Shown one piece after another: positions 13,389 through 22,406 of a stretch of DNA of 33,243 nt. Both the position numbers and the translations under genes were made by a program. The notes under the pieces are model-generated. The model did no database searches. It was not told the origin of the DNA and saw nothing but the letters and a program-made list of their open reading frames with translations. This DNA is from a virus, in IMG/VR virus record IMGVR_UViG_3300010885_061961, positions 1 to 33,243 of that record; one strand, given 5' to 3'. The number at the start of each line of letters is the position of its first letter. Position 1 is the first letter of the stretch.

Positions 13389-13763
13389 TTATTTTCTATA
13401 CTGAGCCTCAGTAATAATTCCTGCTAGAAACAACGCTCTTTTATTTTCAGTTATAACTTCATCAGGTATATTAGTTTTTTCTTTTTGTAACTCACGCGTA
13501 GCTTGGGTTAAACCTGATATCTCTTGATTAAGATCTGCAGAAAATTGTTTTAGTATAGCCAAGATAGCATCTTTAACTTCTTTAGAACTATCAATTTTAG
13601 AATAGTACGGTGCCAAATTTTTTGCCATACTATCTAGTTTAGCTATAAAGCCCTTTGCGTCAGGAGAAACACCGGTACTTGCTTGAGTGGCGTTGTTATC
13701 TTGTTCTACTATTGACCTAACGTATCTTCTTATATCACTTTTGAATTTAGCTTCAGATTTCAT
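13389..13763 (-). CDS. Small helical protein heading the minus-strand block
   Basis: A 124-residue, helical, charged protein (MKSEAKFKSDIRRYVRSIVE at the start; TQATRELQKEKTNIPDEVI then ITEAQYRK at the end). No family recognised. It is first in the minus-strand set 13389, 11956, 11101, 9605 with gaps of only 8-12 bases or overlaps, so it is probably co-transcribed with the fibre. IVE at residues 18-20 could be a prohead-protease-like site, but the preceding residues do not match the shared leader. A variant late-promoter motif lies 17 bases upstream of its start. Confidence 0.75.
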   Translation of the reverse strand: MKSEAKFKSDIRRYVRSIVEQDNNATQASTGVSPDAKGFIAKLDSMAKNLAPYYSKIDSSKEVKDAILAILKQFSADLNQEISGLTQATRELQKEKTNIPDEVITENKRALFLAGIITEAQYRK

Positions 13764-14250
13764 GTGTATTCTTTTTAATAATAAATATCACATTACTACA
13801 AAACTTTGGATAGTCTGTTTAACCTCTAATTAAGTTTTAGGCACTACACCTTCTATATCCCTGCAAGTACAGCAGCTAGGGAACGTCTACTAGTTTTTAC
13901 TTTTAGTACTAGTTTCAGTGCTATACCTAAGTACCCCTTATATCTAGGGACATAGACAGCTAATATTGATATAGCTTGCAGGTCAGTAGTTGATAAGGTT
14001 GGATCAGTGCTACCTCTTTTCTATCTATGTTGTATTTATTCTATGCACAAGTTCTAATCAACGGCATAGACCTAACTTATATAACAAGCATACTATTTAC
14101 AGCATCACTAATATACTGCGAGGGTAGAAGCTGGACAAGAACCTCATATAATATCATGCAAATGTACATTGGAAATGAGGTTAATAAAAATATTTTTTAA
14201 TTTTTTTTATAAGTTAAAAATGACTATCTTTACAAATAAATACTAATACC
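13764..14250. other. Divergent intergenic region with possible RNA structure
   Basis: No gene seen in 487 bp between divergent blocks. CCTGCAAG (13860-13867) is complementary to CTTGCAGG (13975-13982), and CTATATC (13853-13859) to GATATAG just before the latter. ACTAGT repeats around 13890-13912 form a hairpin, and CAGTGCTA recurs at about 13917 and 14005. No tRNA cloverleaf was found. The right end (14190-14235) is T-rich and holds TATCTTTA at about 14224, a possible plus-strand promoter for the gene at 14251. Confidence 0.4.
13780..13788 (-). promoter_or_regulatory. ATATTTATT motif before minus-strand fibre block
   Basis: On the minus strand this reads ATATTTATT, one mismatch from the proposed late motif, 16 bases before the start at 13763. 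Only minus-strand member of the set. Confidence 0.35.
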
Positions 14251-14451
14251 ATGGTTAATAGAGAGGCAGCATTACAAAAGATTGAACAGATTAAAAACTC
14301 TTTCAGAGATATTAAATTTACAGTATACAGGGGTAAATTTGAAACACTAGAAGATCAAATTAGCTTTTATGAAGAACTAGTCGAAGACTTAGAATCACTT
14401 ATCAGTGTAGAAACAACTGATGATTTTACAAGACCTTATAGAGGATTATAA
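14251..14451 (+). CDS. Small protein of unknown function
   Basis: A 66-residue acidic, helical protein (ALQKIEQIKNSFRDIKFTVY, then DQISFYEELVEDLESLISVE). No family recognised. It opens the plus-strand block and lies 18 bases before the HD-domain gene, suggesting co-transcription. Start codon chosen because AATAAATACTAATACC before it resembles the A/T-rich lead-ins of its neighbours. Confidence 0.7.
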   Translation: MVNREAALQKIEQIKNSFRDIKFTVYRGKFETLEDQISFYEELVEDLESLISVETTDDFTRPYRGL

Positions 14452-14469
14452 ACATATTAATAAAAAGCT

Positions 14470-15198
14470 ATGAATTTATCAGCAGCACAATTAGAATCTA
14501 ACTACTTAAAATTAGTAGATATTGTTGAGAATAAAATATCAGGTCCTAGAAAAAAGGCTATGCTAGATCTTTATGATGAGTGGTCTGTCAGAATGGCACT
14601 AGCTCCTGCCTCTACTAAAAAACAATACCACAACGCATTCCCGGGCGGGTATGTACTGCATGTTTTAAATGTAGTTGCTGCAGCAGAAAAGCTATGTGAT
14701 TTGTGGGAGTCTATGGGAGCTGTGCTAGACTTTAGACAAGAGGAGATGTACTTTTCTGCTATAAATCATGATTTGGGTAAGATTGGTACAGATTTTTTTG
14801 ATTACTACGTTCCTTGTAGGGAAGATTGGATGGTTAAGAAGGGTAGCATGTATATGCTAAATCCGGATATTCAATACATGAAAGTATCTGAAAGATCGTT
14901 GATGATATTAGGTTCAAAAGGAATCAGTATTTCAGAAAAAGAGTATCTAGCTATTAAACTACATGATGGTCTTTATGAAGATAGCAATAAGCCATACCTT
15001 ATGAGCTATAATGATGATCAAGCACTTAAGACATACTTACCACACATTATACATCAGGCTGATTTTATATCTGCTAAATTGGAAAATACGTTTGAGGTTG
15101 TGGCGGCCCCGACTGTTCCTAAGGTGTCTAATGTTAGTAATAAGCCTAGCAAAGCTAGCAACAATAGCAGTTCTCTTGAAAGATTTTTAAATGAATAA
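14470..15198 (+). CDS. HD-domain phosphohydrolase-like protein
   Basis: A 242-residue protein. Metal-ligand candidates of the HD superfamily are in order: H64 (GGYVLHVLNV), H100-D101 (INHDLGKIG), H165 (KLHDGLY) and D198 (HQADFISAK). This fits a metal-dependent phosphohydrolase of the HD fold, acting perhaps on nucleotides or cyclic nucleotides; the substrate is not evident. The last 35 residues are a Ser/Asn-rich linker (KASNNSSSLERFLNE) ending in a short motif that may bind a partner. It overlaps the membrane-anchored protein by 8 bases and lies just upstream of the late sigma gene. Confidence 0.8.
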   Translation: MNLSAAQLESNYLKLVDIVENKISGPRKKAMLDLYDEWSVRMALAPASTKKQYHNAFPGGYVLHVLNVVAAAEKLCDLWESMGAVLDFRQEEMYFSAINHDLGKIGTDFFDYYVPCREDWMVKKGSMYMLNPDIQYMKVSERSLMILGSKGISISEKEYLAIKLHDGLYEDSNKPYLMSYNDDQALKTYLPHIIHQADFISAKLENTFEVVAAPTVPKVSNVSNKPSKASNNSSSLERFLNE

Positions 15199-15490
15199 TA
15201 TGATATCTACATTAGTTATAATTTTTTTCGGGTTAGTTATAGTAGGCCTTTCTTTCACAATCAGAAACCTGCTTGAGAAAGTGGAGTTATATGAAGAGGA
15301 TATTCTCATTAAAGATGAGTTTATTTCAAAATTTCAAAAAGTAGTTGAGGAGTCTGATAGAACATTAAAGACTTTAGATGAGAAAGGTCATTTTGAATCA
15401 GATGATGAAATTGGGTATTTTTTTAAGGTAGTTAAAGATTTGAATTTTTCTTTAGGTGTTTATTTTAAAAATTATGAAAAGGATAAATAG
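15191..15490 (+). CDS. Membrane-anchored coiled-coil protein
   Basis: A 99-residue protein with one N-terminal membrane span (residues 5-22, ISTLVIIFFGLVIVGLSF) and then a charged helix (NLLEKVELYEEDILIKDEF) with heptad-like spacing. This topology is common among small proteins of T4-like phages. No specific function is supported. It overlaps the HD gene and precedes the sigma gene by about 40 bases. Confidence 0.72.
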   Translation: MNNMISTLVIIFFGLVIVGLSFTIRNLLEKVELYEEDILIKDEFISKFQKVVEESDRTLKTLDEKGHFESDDEIGYFFKVVKDLNFSLGVYFKNYEKDK

Positions 15491-15531
15491 AGTTATGAAG
15501 CAATTAAAAATTATTACTATGTTACAAAAAA

Positions 15532-16284
15532 ATGTTGGAACAAAAAGAATTGGATTTAGAAGTTTACACCAAAACGGGTAAACTAAGAAAGAGAAAGAAA
15601 AAAAAAGTTAGAGAGTATTTTAATCAAGAAACGGAAAATGCTATTATTGCTTATATAAACAGTGATAGCAAAGAAGAAAGGGATTTTCTTTTTAGTACTA
15701 AAATAAACGAAAGTATTCACAAGCTTGCTGAGAATATTATCCACACCTTTAAGTTCTACTACACTGAATTAAACAATGTAGAAGATCTTAAGCACGAGGT
15801 TGTGGTTTTTTTATTAAGTAAACTTCACCGCTACAATAAAGATAAAGGAAAGGCCTATTCATACTTAGGTACGATCGCTAAAAGATATTTGATTGTGTAT
15901 AATGAAACCAATTACAAAAATTTAAAAAATAGAGCAGACCTTCAAGATGTCGATGAAGATAGAAAAGTTATGAACGACATCTTTGCTGAGGATTCTAAAA
16001 AAGAAGTTTCTGAGGTTGTGGCATCTTACATAAACTACGTAGAAAAAAACATAGATAAATTTTTTCCATCTGCCTCAGATCAGTCTATTGTGATTTCTGT
16101 TATGCAAATATTTAAAAATGTAGACTCTTTAGAGGTTTTTAGTAAACAGCAATTTTATTTTTACATTAAAGAAATTACAGGACAGAACACCCTATCGGTT
16201 ACTAAATGTGTAAAAGAGTTGAAAAAAATATATAAAAAGGTTTTAAGGGAGTTATATTTATCAGGAGAGTTAGAAACTGATTAA
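15532..16284 (+). CDS. Late transcription sigma factor, T4 gp55-like
   Basis: A 250-residue protein. After a basic N-terminus (KLRKRKKKKVREYF), residues 70-125 fit sigma-factor region 2: NVEDLKHEVVVFLLSKLHRY, then NKDKGKAYSYLGTIAKRYL, the counterpart of the D-L-x-Q-E-x-x-x-x-L...R-F-D-x-x-x-G-x-x-F-S-x-Y-A core that contacts RNA polymerase and melts the -10 region. The C-terminal part is helical and ends YKKVLRELYLSGELETD. Length and lack of a full region 4 fit gp55-type late sigma factors. It stands just before the structural operon, whose first gene carries the ATATTTATA motif, suggesting that it drives these genes. Region 2 identification is by eye. Confidence 0.75.
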   Translation: MLEQKELDLEVYTKTGKLRKRKKKKVREYFNQETENAIIAYINSDSKEERDFLFSTKINESIHKLAENIIHTFKFYYTELNNVEDLKHEVVVFLLSKLHRYNKDKGKAYSYLGTIAKRYLIVYNETNYKNLKNRADLQDVDEDRKVMNDIFAEDSKKEVSEVVASYINYVEKNIDKFFPSASDQSIVISVMQIFKNVDSLEVFSKQQFYFYIKEITGQNTLSVTKCVKELKKIYKKVLRELYLSGELETD

Positions 16285-16287
16285 AGG

Positions 16288-16296
16288 ATATTTATA
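16288..16296 (+). promoter_or_regulatory. ATATTTATA motif before the baseplate operon
   Basis: Exact ATATTTATA 12 bases before the ATG at 16309 and immediately after the stop of the sigma-factor gene. Confidence 0.5.
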
Positions 16297-16308
16297 TAAA
16301 AATTACGT

Positions 16309-16677
16309 ATGTCAAATTTTGATCAAGTTGTATTTGGTAAAAAAAGGTTTTCTGATTTGCTGAGAGAAATATATGATAGGTCATCTACAAAAGAAAAACA
16401 GATAACTGAGTTAATAGCACAACTAAAAGATCTTATTCAGAATATTGGAGATGCTACTATGATGGTACCCCTCATAGCTAAATACGTTGAACTCAACATC
16501 AAGAACGATGACGCACTCATAAAAATGACCGCAATTGTCCAAAATGCTATAAACAAAGGAAACGAGACAGGAGACTTTATGATCCCAGACAGCGAAAAAG
16601 AAGAGTTGCTTAAACTAGCTCAAGAAAGTATGGCTGAAAAAGCAGTTAAAAATAAAAAAATTATATCTACATCATAA
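16309..16677 (+). CDS. Small helical protein at head of baseplate operon
   Basis: A 122-residue helical protein (KQITELIAQLKDLIQNIGDA in the first half). Similar small helical proteins precede the baseplate hub gene in many T4-like phages of unknown function, so a structural or assembly role is likely. Its stop overlaps the next start as TAATG, giving translational coupling to the hub gene. Confidence 0.7.
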   Translation: MSNFDQVVFGKKRFSDLLREIYDRSSTKEKQITELIAQLKDLIQNIGDATMMVPLIAKYVELNIKNDDALIKMTAIVQNAINKGNETGDFMIPDSEKEELLKLAQESMAEKAVKNKKIISTS

Positions 16678-18332
16678 TGGCAGAAAATGATTTGAAAATA
16701 GGTACTAATGCCATGTATGGTGAAGGAGGGGCCTCTAATGGTAGATTTGTTTCTCCCGATGTTGTGCAATCTATAGCCAGGGTTAGTTTTGTTTTATTAG
16801 ATGATTCAAATAAAGCTAAATTTGACGAACTAGGCGGTTGGAAATCAATAGGTGCTGTTGAATGCAAAACATTTATAAACAACAGCAATCCTGAAGCTAA
16901 GCCTATTATAGCTTTCCCAAATAGGACTTCTCTAAACCACTATCCTTTAGTTAATGAATTAATATTAGTAACTCAAAACGTTAGTTACAGGGCCCAAGGA
17001 GGGGCTAGTAATTATGAGCCTAGATATTACTACACTACTGTAATACCTACTCAAAATTCAATAGAACACAATGCTACTCCTGATGAAACTTTTTTCAAAA
17101 ATGGAGAAGAGAGGGTAACTGGTGATTTTAATGAAAAAGGGGATATAAATAGAAAAATTAAAGCTCCTGGTGATATAACCCTAGAGGGTAGAAGCGGACA
17201 CTCTATTAGATTGGGCGCATCTATTGATAAGTTCAACAGCCCTTTCTTAGGTCCTGATAGATCTCCCCTAGTTGTCATATCAAACAATCACCATAAATCA
17301 ACTAATAATAAGATTGCTAATTTTGAAGATATAAATAAAGACGGTTCTTCTTTGTTTATGTTAAACAAACACAGTGTGGGATTTGAGCCATCTAGTTTTA
17401 ATTTTGATTCATACGGAGAAGATGTTGCTAAGACTGTAAAAAGTAATTATGTGGAGCCTACTGTCGTAGCTGACGCTGCCCCTAATGTAGAATCATCTAC
17501 CAATAGCAATGATCAAAAAATAAATACAGTTGTTGATACTACACCGATTATAAGACCTGTAGAAGCTATTACAGAAGCTATTGAGACTAATAGAGTTAGT
17601 GAGGATGAGTCTAGATTACCTTCTGCTGAATCTGATGAGGAGTATGTTTCAGAAACTGAATACATTAACTTTACAGAACAGGTAATTCAGTATGATAATC
17701 TAGTAGAAGATGATAGCAATAGAGTAGAAACTAATGTGTCTAATATACCAACCGTATACACTAAAACAATAGGGTTGACAAGTACAGTTACAATTGGTAA
17801 AGACCCCGTAAATGTCCCTAAAAGAATAGCTCAAGATAAAAGATTTAGAAACTTTATAGCTAAGCCTGGTGTACATGAAAAAGTAAAAAGTATATGTTTA
17901 ACTAAAGGCTGTAGTATTGAAAGTTTATATATTATCATGTATGCCGAAAGCGGGTTTCAAACAAAAATAGTCAACTCTGTTAGAGCAACGGGTTTAATCC
18001 AATTTATGCCAAAAACAGCTCAAAATTTAGGAACAACTGTTGAAAAATTAGCTACTATGGATGAGCTTACACAATTAGATTATGTTGCAAAATATTTTTC
18101 GGGTACGAATAAAAAACTAAAAGACGTTTACGATTTATATATGTATACTTTCTTTCCCATAGCTGTAGGAAAACCCTTAAATTGGATTATACAAGCTAAA
18201 GGGTTATCAGCAGAACTTATATCTAAGCAAAACCCGGCCATAGCTAGAGCCGCAGGAAAAAAAGCAGGGACGCCTTTAACAAAGTATGATTTTTACAAAT
18301 ATGTAGATGGTTTATTAAAATCAAAAATTTAG
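16677..18332 (+). CDS. Baseplate hub / central spike protein with lytic transglycosylase domain
   Basis: A 551-residue protein. Residues 1-130 look like the gp5-type OB-fold hub domain of T4-like baseplates, followed by GDITLEGRSGHSIRLG (about residues 163-178), a segment typical of gp5-like proteins. Residues 250-370 are an acidic, low-complexity linker. Residues 390-550 form a transglycosylase SLT domain: catalytic Glu424 in IIMYAESGFQ, then ATGLIQFMPKTAQN, the usual G-L-x-Q-x-M-P-x-T-A signature. It would cut peptidoglycan glycan strands during tail penetration. T4 gp5 has a lysozyme domain between hub and needle; here an SLT domain sits at the C-terminus instead, and the needle may be the separate next gene. 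Confidence 0.82.
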   Translation: MAENDLKIGTNAMYGEGGASNGRFVSPDVVQSIARVSFVLLDDSNKAKFDELGGWKSIGAVECKTFINNSNPEAKPIIAFPNRTSLNHYPLVNELILVTQNVSYRAQGGASNYEPRYYYTTVIPTQNSIEHNATPDETFFKNGEERVTGDFNEKGDINRKIKAPGDITLEGRSGHSIRLGASIDKFNSPFLGPDRSPLVVISNNHHKSTNNKIANFEDINKDGSSLFMLNKHSVGFEPSSFNFDSYGEDVAKTVKSNYVEPTVVADAAPNVESSTNSNDQKINTVVDTTPIIRPVEAITEAIETNRVSEDESRLPSAESDEEYVSETEYINFTEQVIQYDNLVEDDSNRVETNVSNIPTVYTKTIGLTSTVTIGKDPVNVPKRIAQDKRFRNFIAKPGVHEKVKSICLTKGCSIESLYIIMYAESGFQTKIVNSVRATGLIQFMPKTAQNLGTTVEKLATMDELTQLDYVAKYFSGTNKKLKDVYDLYMYTFFPIAVGKPLNWIIQAKGLSAELISKQNPAIARAAGKKAGTPLTKYDFYKYVDGLLKSKI

Positions 18333-18339
18333 AAAAATA

Positions 18340-18804
18340 ATGATAGACTTTAACACATATGATGGTAATTACGTTATTCTAAGATCTGATAGGTTGATAT
18401 TGGATAGTAAGGAAGAGTCTATTTTTCTATTAGGAAAAAAAGACATAACGCTATCTGCAGTTAATCAAGTTCATATAAATGTAGGTCCTAAAGAAAATAA
18501 AGATCCTGACAAAAATTACTTTATAATAAACGCTCCTAAGATACAACTCGGTTTAGCAAGTAATGGTACTAACGAGCATGTTGCTAAAGCAGAATCTACT
18601 ATATCTTTTATAAATGATTTAATATCAATATTAGATACTTTTGCTAAAACCATAAAAACAGCAACAGCTGTAGGACTTGGTGTCTCAACAATACCACAAA
18701 TAAACATCGGGGCTAATTCAACAATAACGCAATTGCAGACTTTAAAAAATAAATATGGGTTAGATAATTCTCCTATTAAATCAAAAATAACAAGCACTAT
18801 ATAA
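18340..18804 (+). CDS. Putative baseplate spike protein with beta-helical segment
   Basis: A 154-residue protein. The first 75 residues alternate short strands (YVILRSDRLILDSKEESIFL, KKDITLSAVNQVHINVG, NYFIINAPKIQLGL), the pattern of gp5-C or gpV-type spike beta-helices. The rest is helical. It lies directly after the hub gene and couples to the next gene by TAATG. I infer a needle or spike component that complements the hub, which lacks its own beta-helix. Confidence 0.6.
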   Translation: MIDFNTYDGNYVILRSDRLILDSKEESIFLLGKKDITLSAVNQVHINVGPKENKDPDKNYFIINAPKIQLGLASNGTNEHVAKAESTISFINDLISILDTFAKTIKTATAVGLGVSTIPQINIGANSTITQLQTLKNKYGLDNSPIKSKITSTI

Positions 18805-19664
18805 TGGCTGATGTAAATAACATAACAGGAGATTTACCCCAAAATGTGACAACTTCACTATCTGATCCCTTTGGTAGTATTATAACTAACACTTTTACTA
18901 AAGTAGGAAATCTCATAAATAATATAGACAAGAAAATAAACTTGCTAATAAAAGATGTTGCTGAGTCAACTGATAGCAAAGGTAGAGTTACGGTACAAGG
19001 AAGCAGTATTGTGATTACAATAAGCAGAGAGGATTCTCAACAAGCAGAAGAACTTAAAAAAAGGGTAGACAACAAAGTATCCTCTATTCAAAAAACTATA
19101 ACTACTTTAGAAACAGTTTTAAAAACTGCAAAAACCATAAAAACTAGCATACAAATATTACAGCAAGCTTTAGATTTACAGGAGGTGTTATTAAATACTA
19201 ACCCGGCTACGGCTGTTATTTTTACGGTATTGAAACAAGGTGTCAAACTAATATTTTTAAAAGATATGATAAAAGAATATTCTAAGATACTAGATAATCA
19301 AATAGCTTCAAACACTGTAATCTTAGAAAAACTATCTGATAAATTTAAGAATATAAATGTGTCTATAAAAATATCAGATGAAAAAAATAAAGGAAATTAT
19401 GTGACACCAGACACAGCCGAGAATTTATTGTCTCAAGATAAATTGAATGAATACGGGGATGATATTCAAAATATTACAGACGAGTATACTTCTCCAAAAA
19501 ATAAAACATATATACTAAAAGTAGAAAAATATGCAGATAAAAAACTCATAGGAAGGGCTTATGAAAAAGATAGTGGTATGATAGAAGAGCAAACTGCTCC
19601 TAGTTTTTTTGCTACCCCCGACCAATTACTAGAAGAATTAAAAAGCATATTGTACGAAAAATAA
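18804..19664 (+). CDS. Coiled-coil baseplate-region protein
   Basis: A 286-residue protein of unknown family. Residues 70-160 are helical and Lys/Thr-rich (QQAEELKKRVDNKVSSIQKT), followed by a hydrophobic helix (NPATAVIFTVLKQGVKLIFL). The C-terminal part is charged and ends DQLLEELKSILYEK. Its position between the spike and the gp25-like gene suggests a hub or baseplate assembly protein. It starts inside the stop of the gene at 18340. Confidence 0.7.
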   Translation: MADVNNITGDLPQNVTTSLSDPFGSIITNTFTKVGNLINNIDKKINLLIKDVAESTDSKGRVTVQGSSIVITISREDSQQAEELKKRVDNKVSSIQKTITTLETVLKTAKTIKTSIQILQQALDLQEVLLNTNPATAVIFTVLKQGVKLIFLKDMIKEYSKILDNQIASNTVILEKLSDKFKNINVSIKISDEKNKGNYVTPDTAENLLSQDKLNEYGDDIQNITDEYTSPKNKTYILKVEKYADKKLIGRAYEKDSGMIEEQTAPSFFATPDQLLEELKSILYEK

Positions 19665-19677
19665 AATAATTAATCTA

Positions 19678-19686
19678 ATATTTATA
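19678..19686 (+). promoter_or_regulatory. ATATTTATA motif before wedge genes
   Basis: Exact ATATTTATA 5 bases before the ATG at 19692, preceded by TAATCT. The copy at 29708 has the same TAATCT lead-in, so the conserved unit is at least 14 bases there. Confidence 0.45.
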
Positions 19687-19691
19687 ATAAC

Positions 19692-20105
19692 ATGACAAGA
19701 GAAGAATTACTGCTCATGAAAGAGCTTATAAAAGAAACGGTAAGATCGGTTGTTAAAGAAGTTTTAACTGAGGATTTGTCTACAAGTCTAAAAAAAGACA
19801 TGAAAGACGTTAAAAAGTTACTAGTTAAATCAATACAGGAAGGCTATACTGTAAGAAATGTTGGTAACAGTAATGTTGATTCCTCCTATAGTAGGACTGT
19901 CAATAGAGAAAAGCTTAGGGAAATTGTGGGGGGTGATATTAGTGAATACAGAAGAAAGCCTGAACCTATTCCTGGTTTTAGGATATCGGAAGAGCAGGGT
20001 ATGCAAATATCTCAAAATGGTACATTACCTGATATTGATGCTCCTATTCCAATGATAGACAAAAACTCAATTGTTTGGAAGGATTTCAAAGATAAACTAT
20101 TATGA
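19692..20105 (+). CDS. Unknown protein upstream of gp25-like wedge gene
   Basis: A 137-residue protein, helical and charged at the N-terminus (REELLLMKELIKETVRSVVK), then Pro/Ile-rich (RKPEPIPGFRISEEQG, DIDAPIPMIDKN). No family recognised. It overlaps the gp25-like gene by four bases (ATGA), so the two are translationally coupled, and the position suggests a baseplate or virion role. Confidence 0.7.
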   Translation: MTREELLLMKELIKETVRSVVKEVLTEDLSTSLKKDMKDVKKLLVKSIQEGYTVRNVGNSNVDSSYSRTVNREKLREIVGGDISEYRRKPEPIPGFRISEEQGMQISQNGTLPDIDAPIPMIDKNSIVWKDFKDKLL

Positions 20106-20503
20106 TTAGGAATAGGAAAGAGTATAAAATAAATACACTAGATATTAACAAGAACAGAGGTATAGGTATTTCTATACCTTTTGACCCTGTTAGTATATTT
20201 AATATAACCTATAGTACTAAGGATCAGATAAAAAGTAATCTTATAAATTTTTTACTTACTAACAAGGGAGAAAGAGTTTTTAATGTGGATTTTGGGGCTA
20301 ATTTAAGATATATAGTTTTTGATCAGATGAATAATTTAGAAGAAACTAGACAATCACTATCTGATAAAATAAGAATATATTTCCCAACAATCACTATAAA
20401 TAGTTTGACAATTGATCCCGATTATAATAACAATGTTATTAGTATAAAATTAAATTATACAGTAAATACTCAACAAGATAGCTTATCAATACAATTAGTT
20501 TAA
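20102..20503 (+). CDS. Baseplate wedge subunit, gp25/W-like
   Basis: A 133-residue protein of the T4 gp25 / P2 W lysozyme-like family that forms part of the baseplate core and sheath-initiating ring. The family core is visible at residues 50-80: NKGERVFNVDFGANLRYIVF followed by DQMN, with the E-R and F-G-x-x-L pattern shared by this family. Length matches (T4 gp25 is 132 residues). It is followed immediately by the gp6/J-like gene, the usual partner of gp25 in myoviruses and contractile injection systems. Confidence 0.9.
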   Translation: MIRNRKEYKINTLDINKNRGIGISIPFDPVSIFNITYSTKDQIKSNLINFLLTNKGERVFNVDFGANLRYIVFDQMNNLEETRQSLSDKIRIYFPTITINSLTIDPDYNNNVISIKLNYTVNTQQDSLSIQLV

Positions 20504-22396
20504 ATGACACAAAAAGATATAAAATTAATTAATAAAGATTTTACTGGATTTAAGTCCTCATTAGTTGAGTACTCTAAGAATTATTTTTCAGATATTTACA
20601 ATGATTTTTCTGAGGCTTCTCCCGGTAATATGTTTATAGAGATGGCTGCTTATGTTGGAGATGTGTTATCTTTTTACATTGACAAACAGACTCAAGAAAA
20701 CTTTCTTTTGTTTGCTCAAGATAAGCAGAATCTAATATCAATGGCTTATGCTTTTGGGTATAGACCTAAAGTTACAGCTACAGCTATAGTAGATTTAGAT
20801 GTATATCAAAAAGTTCCTTGTTTTTTTAGTGGTTCACAAGCATCTCCTGATTTTTCTTATTGTTTGTCTATTGCCAAAGAAGCTAAAGTAAGAGGATCTT
20901 CAAATACAGATGTAGTATTTTTGACACAAGATTTAGTTGATTTTAGTTTCTCTTCTTCTGCAGATCCTACTCAAGTAAGCGTTTATCAAATAAACACAAC
21001 TACAAACCAACCTGATTATTATTTACTTAAAAAAACAGTAAAAGCTATAGCAGGTACTGTAAAAACAGCTGATTTTTCTTTTGGTGATCCTATAAAATTT
21101 AATAAAATAACTTTACAGGATGACAATGTTATTCAAATATTAGACATTACAGACAGTGACGGTAATAAGTGGTTTGAAGTTCCATATTTGGCACAAAGTA
21201 CTATTTTTAGAGAGGTTAAAAACAATGAATTAAATGATCCATTTTTAGCCCAATATTCAGACACAACTCCTTACTTGTTAAAACTGAGGAAAGTATCAAG
21301 AAGGTTTGTCACTAGATTTGACACCAATTATAAACTAAGTATAGAATTCGGATCAGGTATAAGCATGAATCCGGATGAAGAAATCATACCAAACACAGAT
21401 AATTTAGGAATGGGCCTAATAGACTCCATATCAAAAATGAATCTAGCGTATGACCCAGCAAATTTCGTATACACAAAAGATTATGGATTAGCACCTGCTA
21501 ATACTACCCTTACCGTTAGATACATAGTTGGAGGAGGCGTGGCTACAAACGTAGCATCAAACACTCTTTCTCAAATATATGAAATTAATACAAGCCCTGT
21601 ATCACTAAATCCAAATACACTAAATCAGAGTTTATTAAACTATGTAATAAGTAGTGTATCGTTTAATAACCCTAACCCTGCAACAGGGGGAGGAAATGGA
21701 GATTCTATAGAGGATATAAGATTAAAAACTATTGCTAATTTCCCAACACAATTAAGAAACGTAACAAAGGATGACCACGTTATACGAGCTTTGAGCATGC
21801 CTTCTAAGTTTGGGACAATAGCAAAAGCATATGTTACTCAAGATTTAGCTTTTAGCACGCCTGATAAGCTTACAGATTTTATATCTAATAATCCTCTAGC
21901 TTTAAGCTTATACACATTATCATACAATTCAACTAAAAAATTGGTAAATACTAGTTTTGCAATAAAAGAGAATTTAAAAAACTATATAAACCAATACAAA
22001 ATAACAACAGATGCTATCAATATAAAGGATGCATATTATATAAACATTGGTATAAATTTTGAATTGATCGTTCTCCCATCTTATAACAATAGACAAATAT
22101 TATCTGATTGTATTGACATATACAAAGACTATTTTAACATAGACAATTGGCAAATAAATCAGCCAATTATACTATCAGAATTGTATACAATAATAAATTG
22201 TAAAGTAAAAGGTATACAGAGTATATCTAAAGTGGAAATAGTAAATAAATACGGTGAAGATAAAGGTTATTCAAAATACGGATATGATATAAAAGGTGCT
22301 ACTATGAACAATGTTATTTATCCTAGTTTAGACCCTTCTATATTTGAAGTAAGATATCCTGATACAGATATAATGGGTAGAATTGTAACTTTTTAA
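20504..22396 (+). CDS. Baseplate wedge protein, gp6 / J-like
   Basis: A 630-residue protein of the T4 gp6 / P2 J baseplate family. The N-terminus has IKLINKDFTGFKSSLVEYSK then DFSEASPGNMFIEMAAYVGD and VLSFYIDKQTQENFL, the sequence of conserved helices typical of gp6 wedges. Around residues 405-440 GNGDSIEDIRLKTIANFPTQ and RNVTKDDHVIRAL match the J-family core (E-x-x-R...R-A-V-T-x-x-D). The length agrees with T4 gp6 (660). gp6 dimers form the ring around the hub that drives sheath contraction. Confidence 0.9.
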   Translation: MTQKDIKLINKDFTGFKSSLVEYSKNYFSDIYNDFSEASPGNMFIEMAAYVGDVLSFYIDKQTQENFLLFAQDKQNLISMAYAFGYRPKVTATAIVDLDVYQKVPCFFSGSQASPDFSYCLSIAKEAKVRGSSNTDVVFLTQDLVDFSFSSSADPTQVSVYQINTTTNQPDYYLLKKTVKAIAGTVKTADFSFGDPIKFNKITLQDDNVIQILDITDSDGNKWFEVPYLAQSTIFREVKNNELNDPFLAQYSDTTPYLLKLRKVSRRFVTRFDTNYKLSIEFGSGISMNPDEEIIPNTDNLGMGLIDSISKMNLAYDPANFVYTKDYGLAPANTTLTVRYIVGGGVATNVASNTLSQIYEINTSPVSLNPNTLNQSLLNYVISSVSFNNPNPATGGGNGDSIEDIRLKTIANFPTQLRNVTKDDHVIRALSMPSKFGTIAKAYVTQDLAFSTPDKLTDFISNNPLALSLYTLSYNSTKKLVNTSFAIKENLKNYINQYKITTDAINIKDAYYINIGINFELIVLPSYNNRQILSDCIDIYKDYFNIDNWQINQPIILSELYTIINCKVKGIQSISKVEIVNKYGEDKGYSKYGYDIKGATMNNVIYPSLDPSIFEVRYPDTDIMGRIVTF

Positions 22397-22406
22397 AATA
22401 TAAAAA

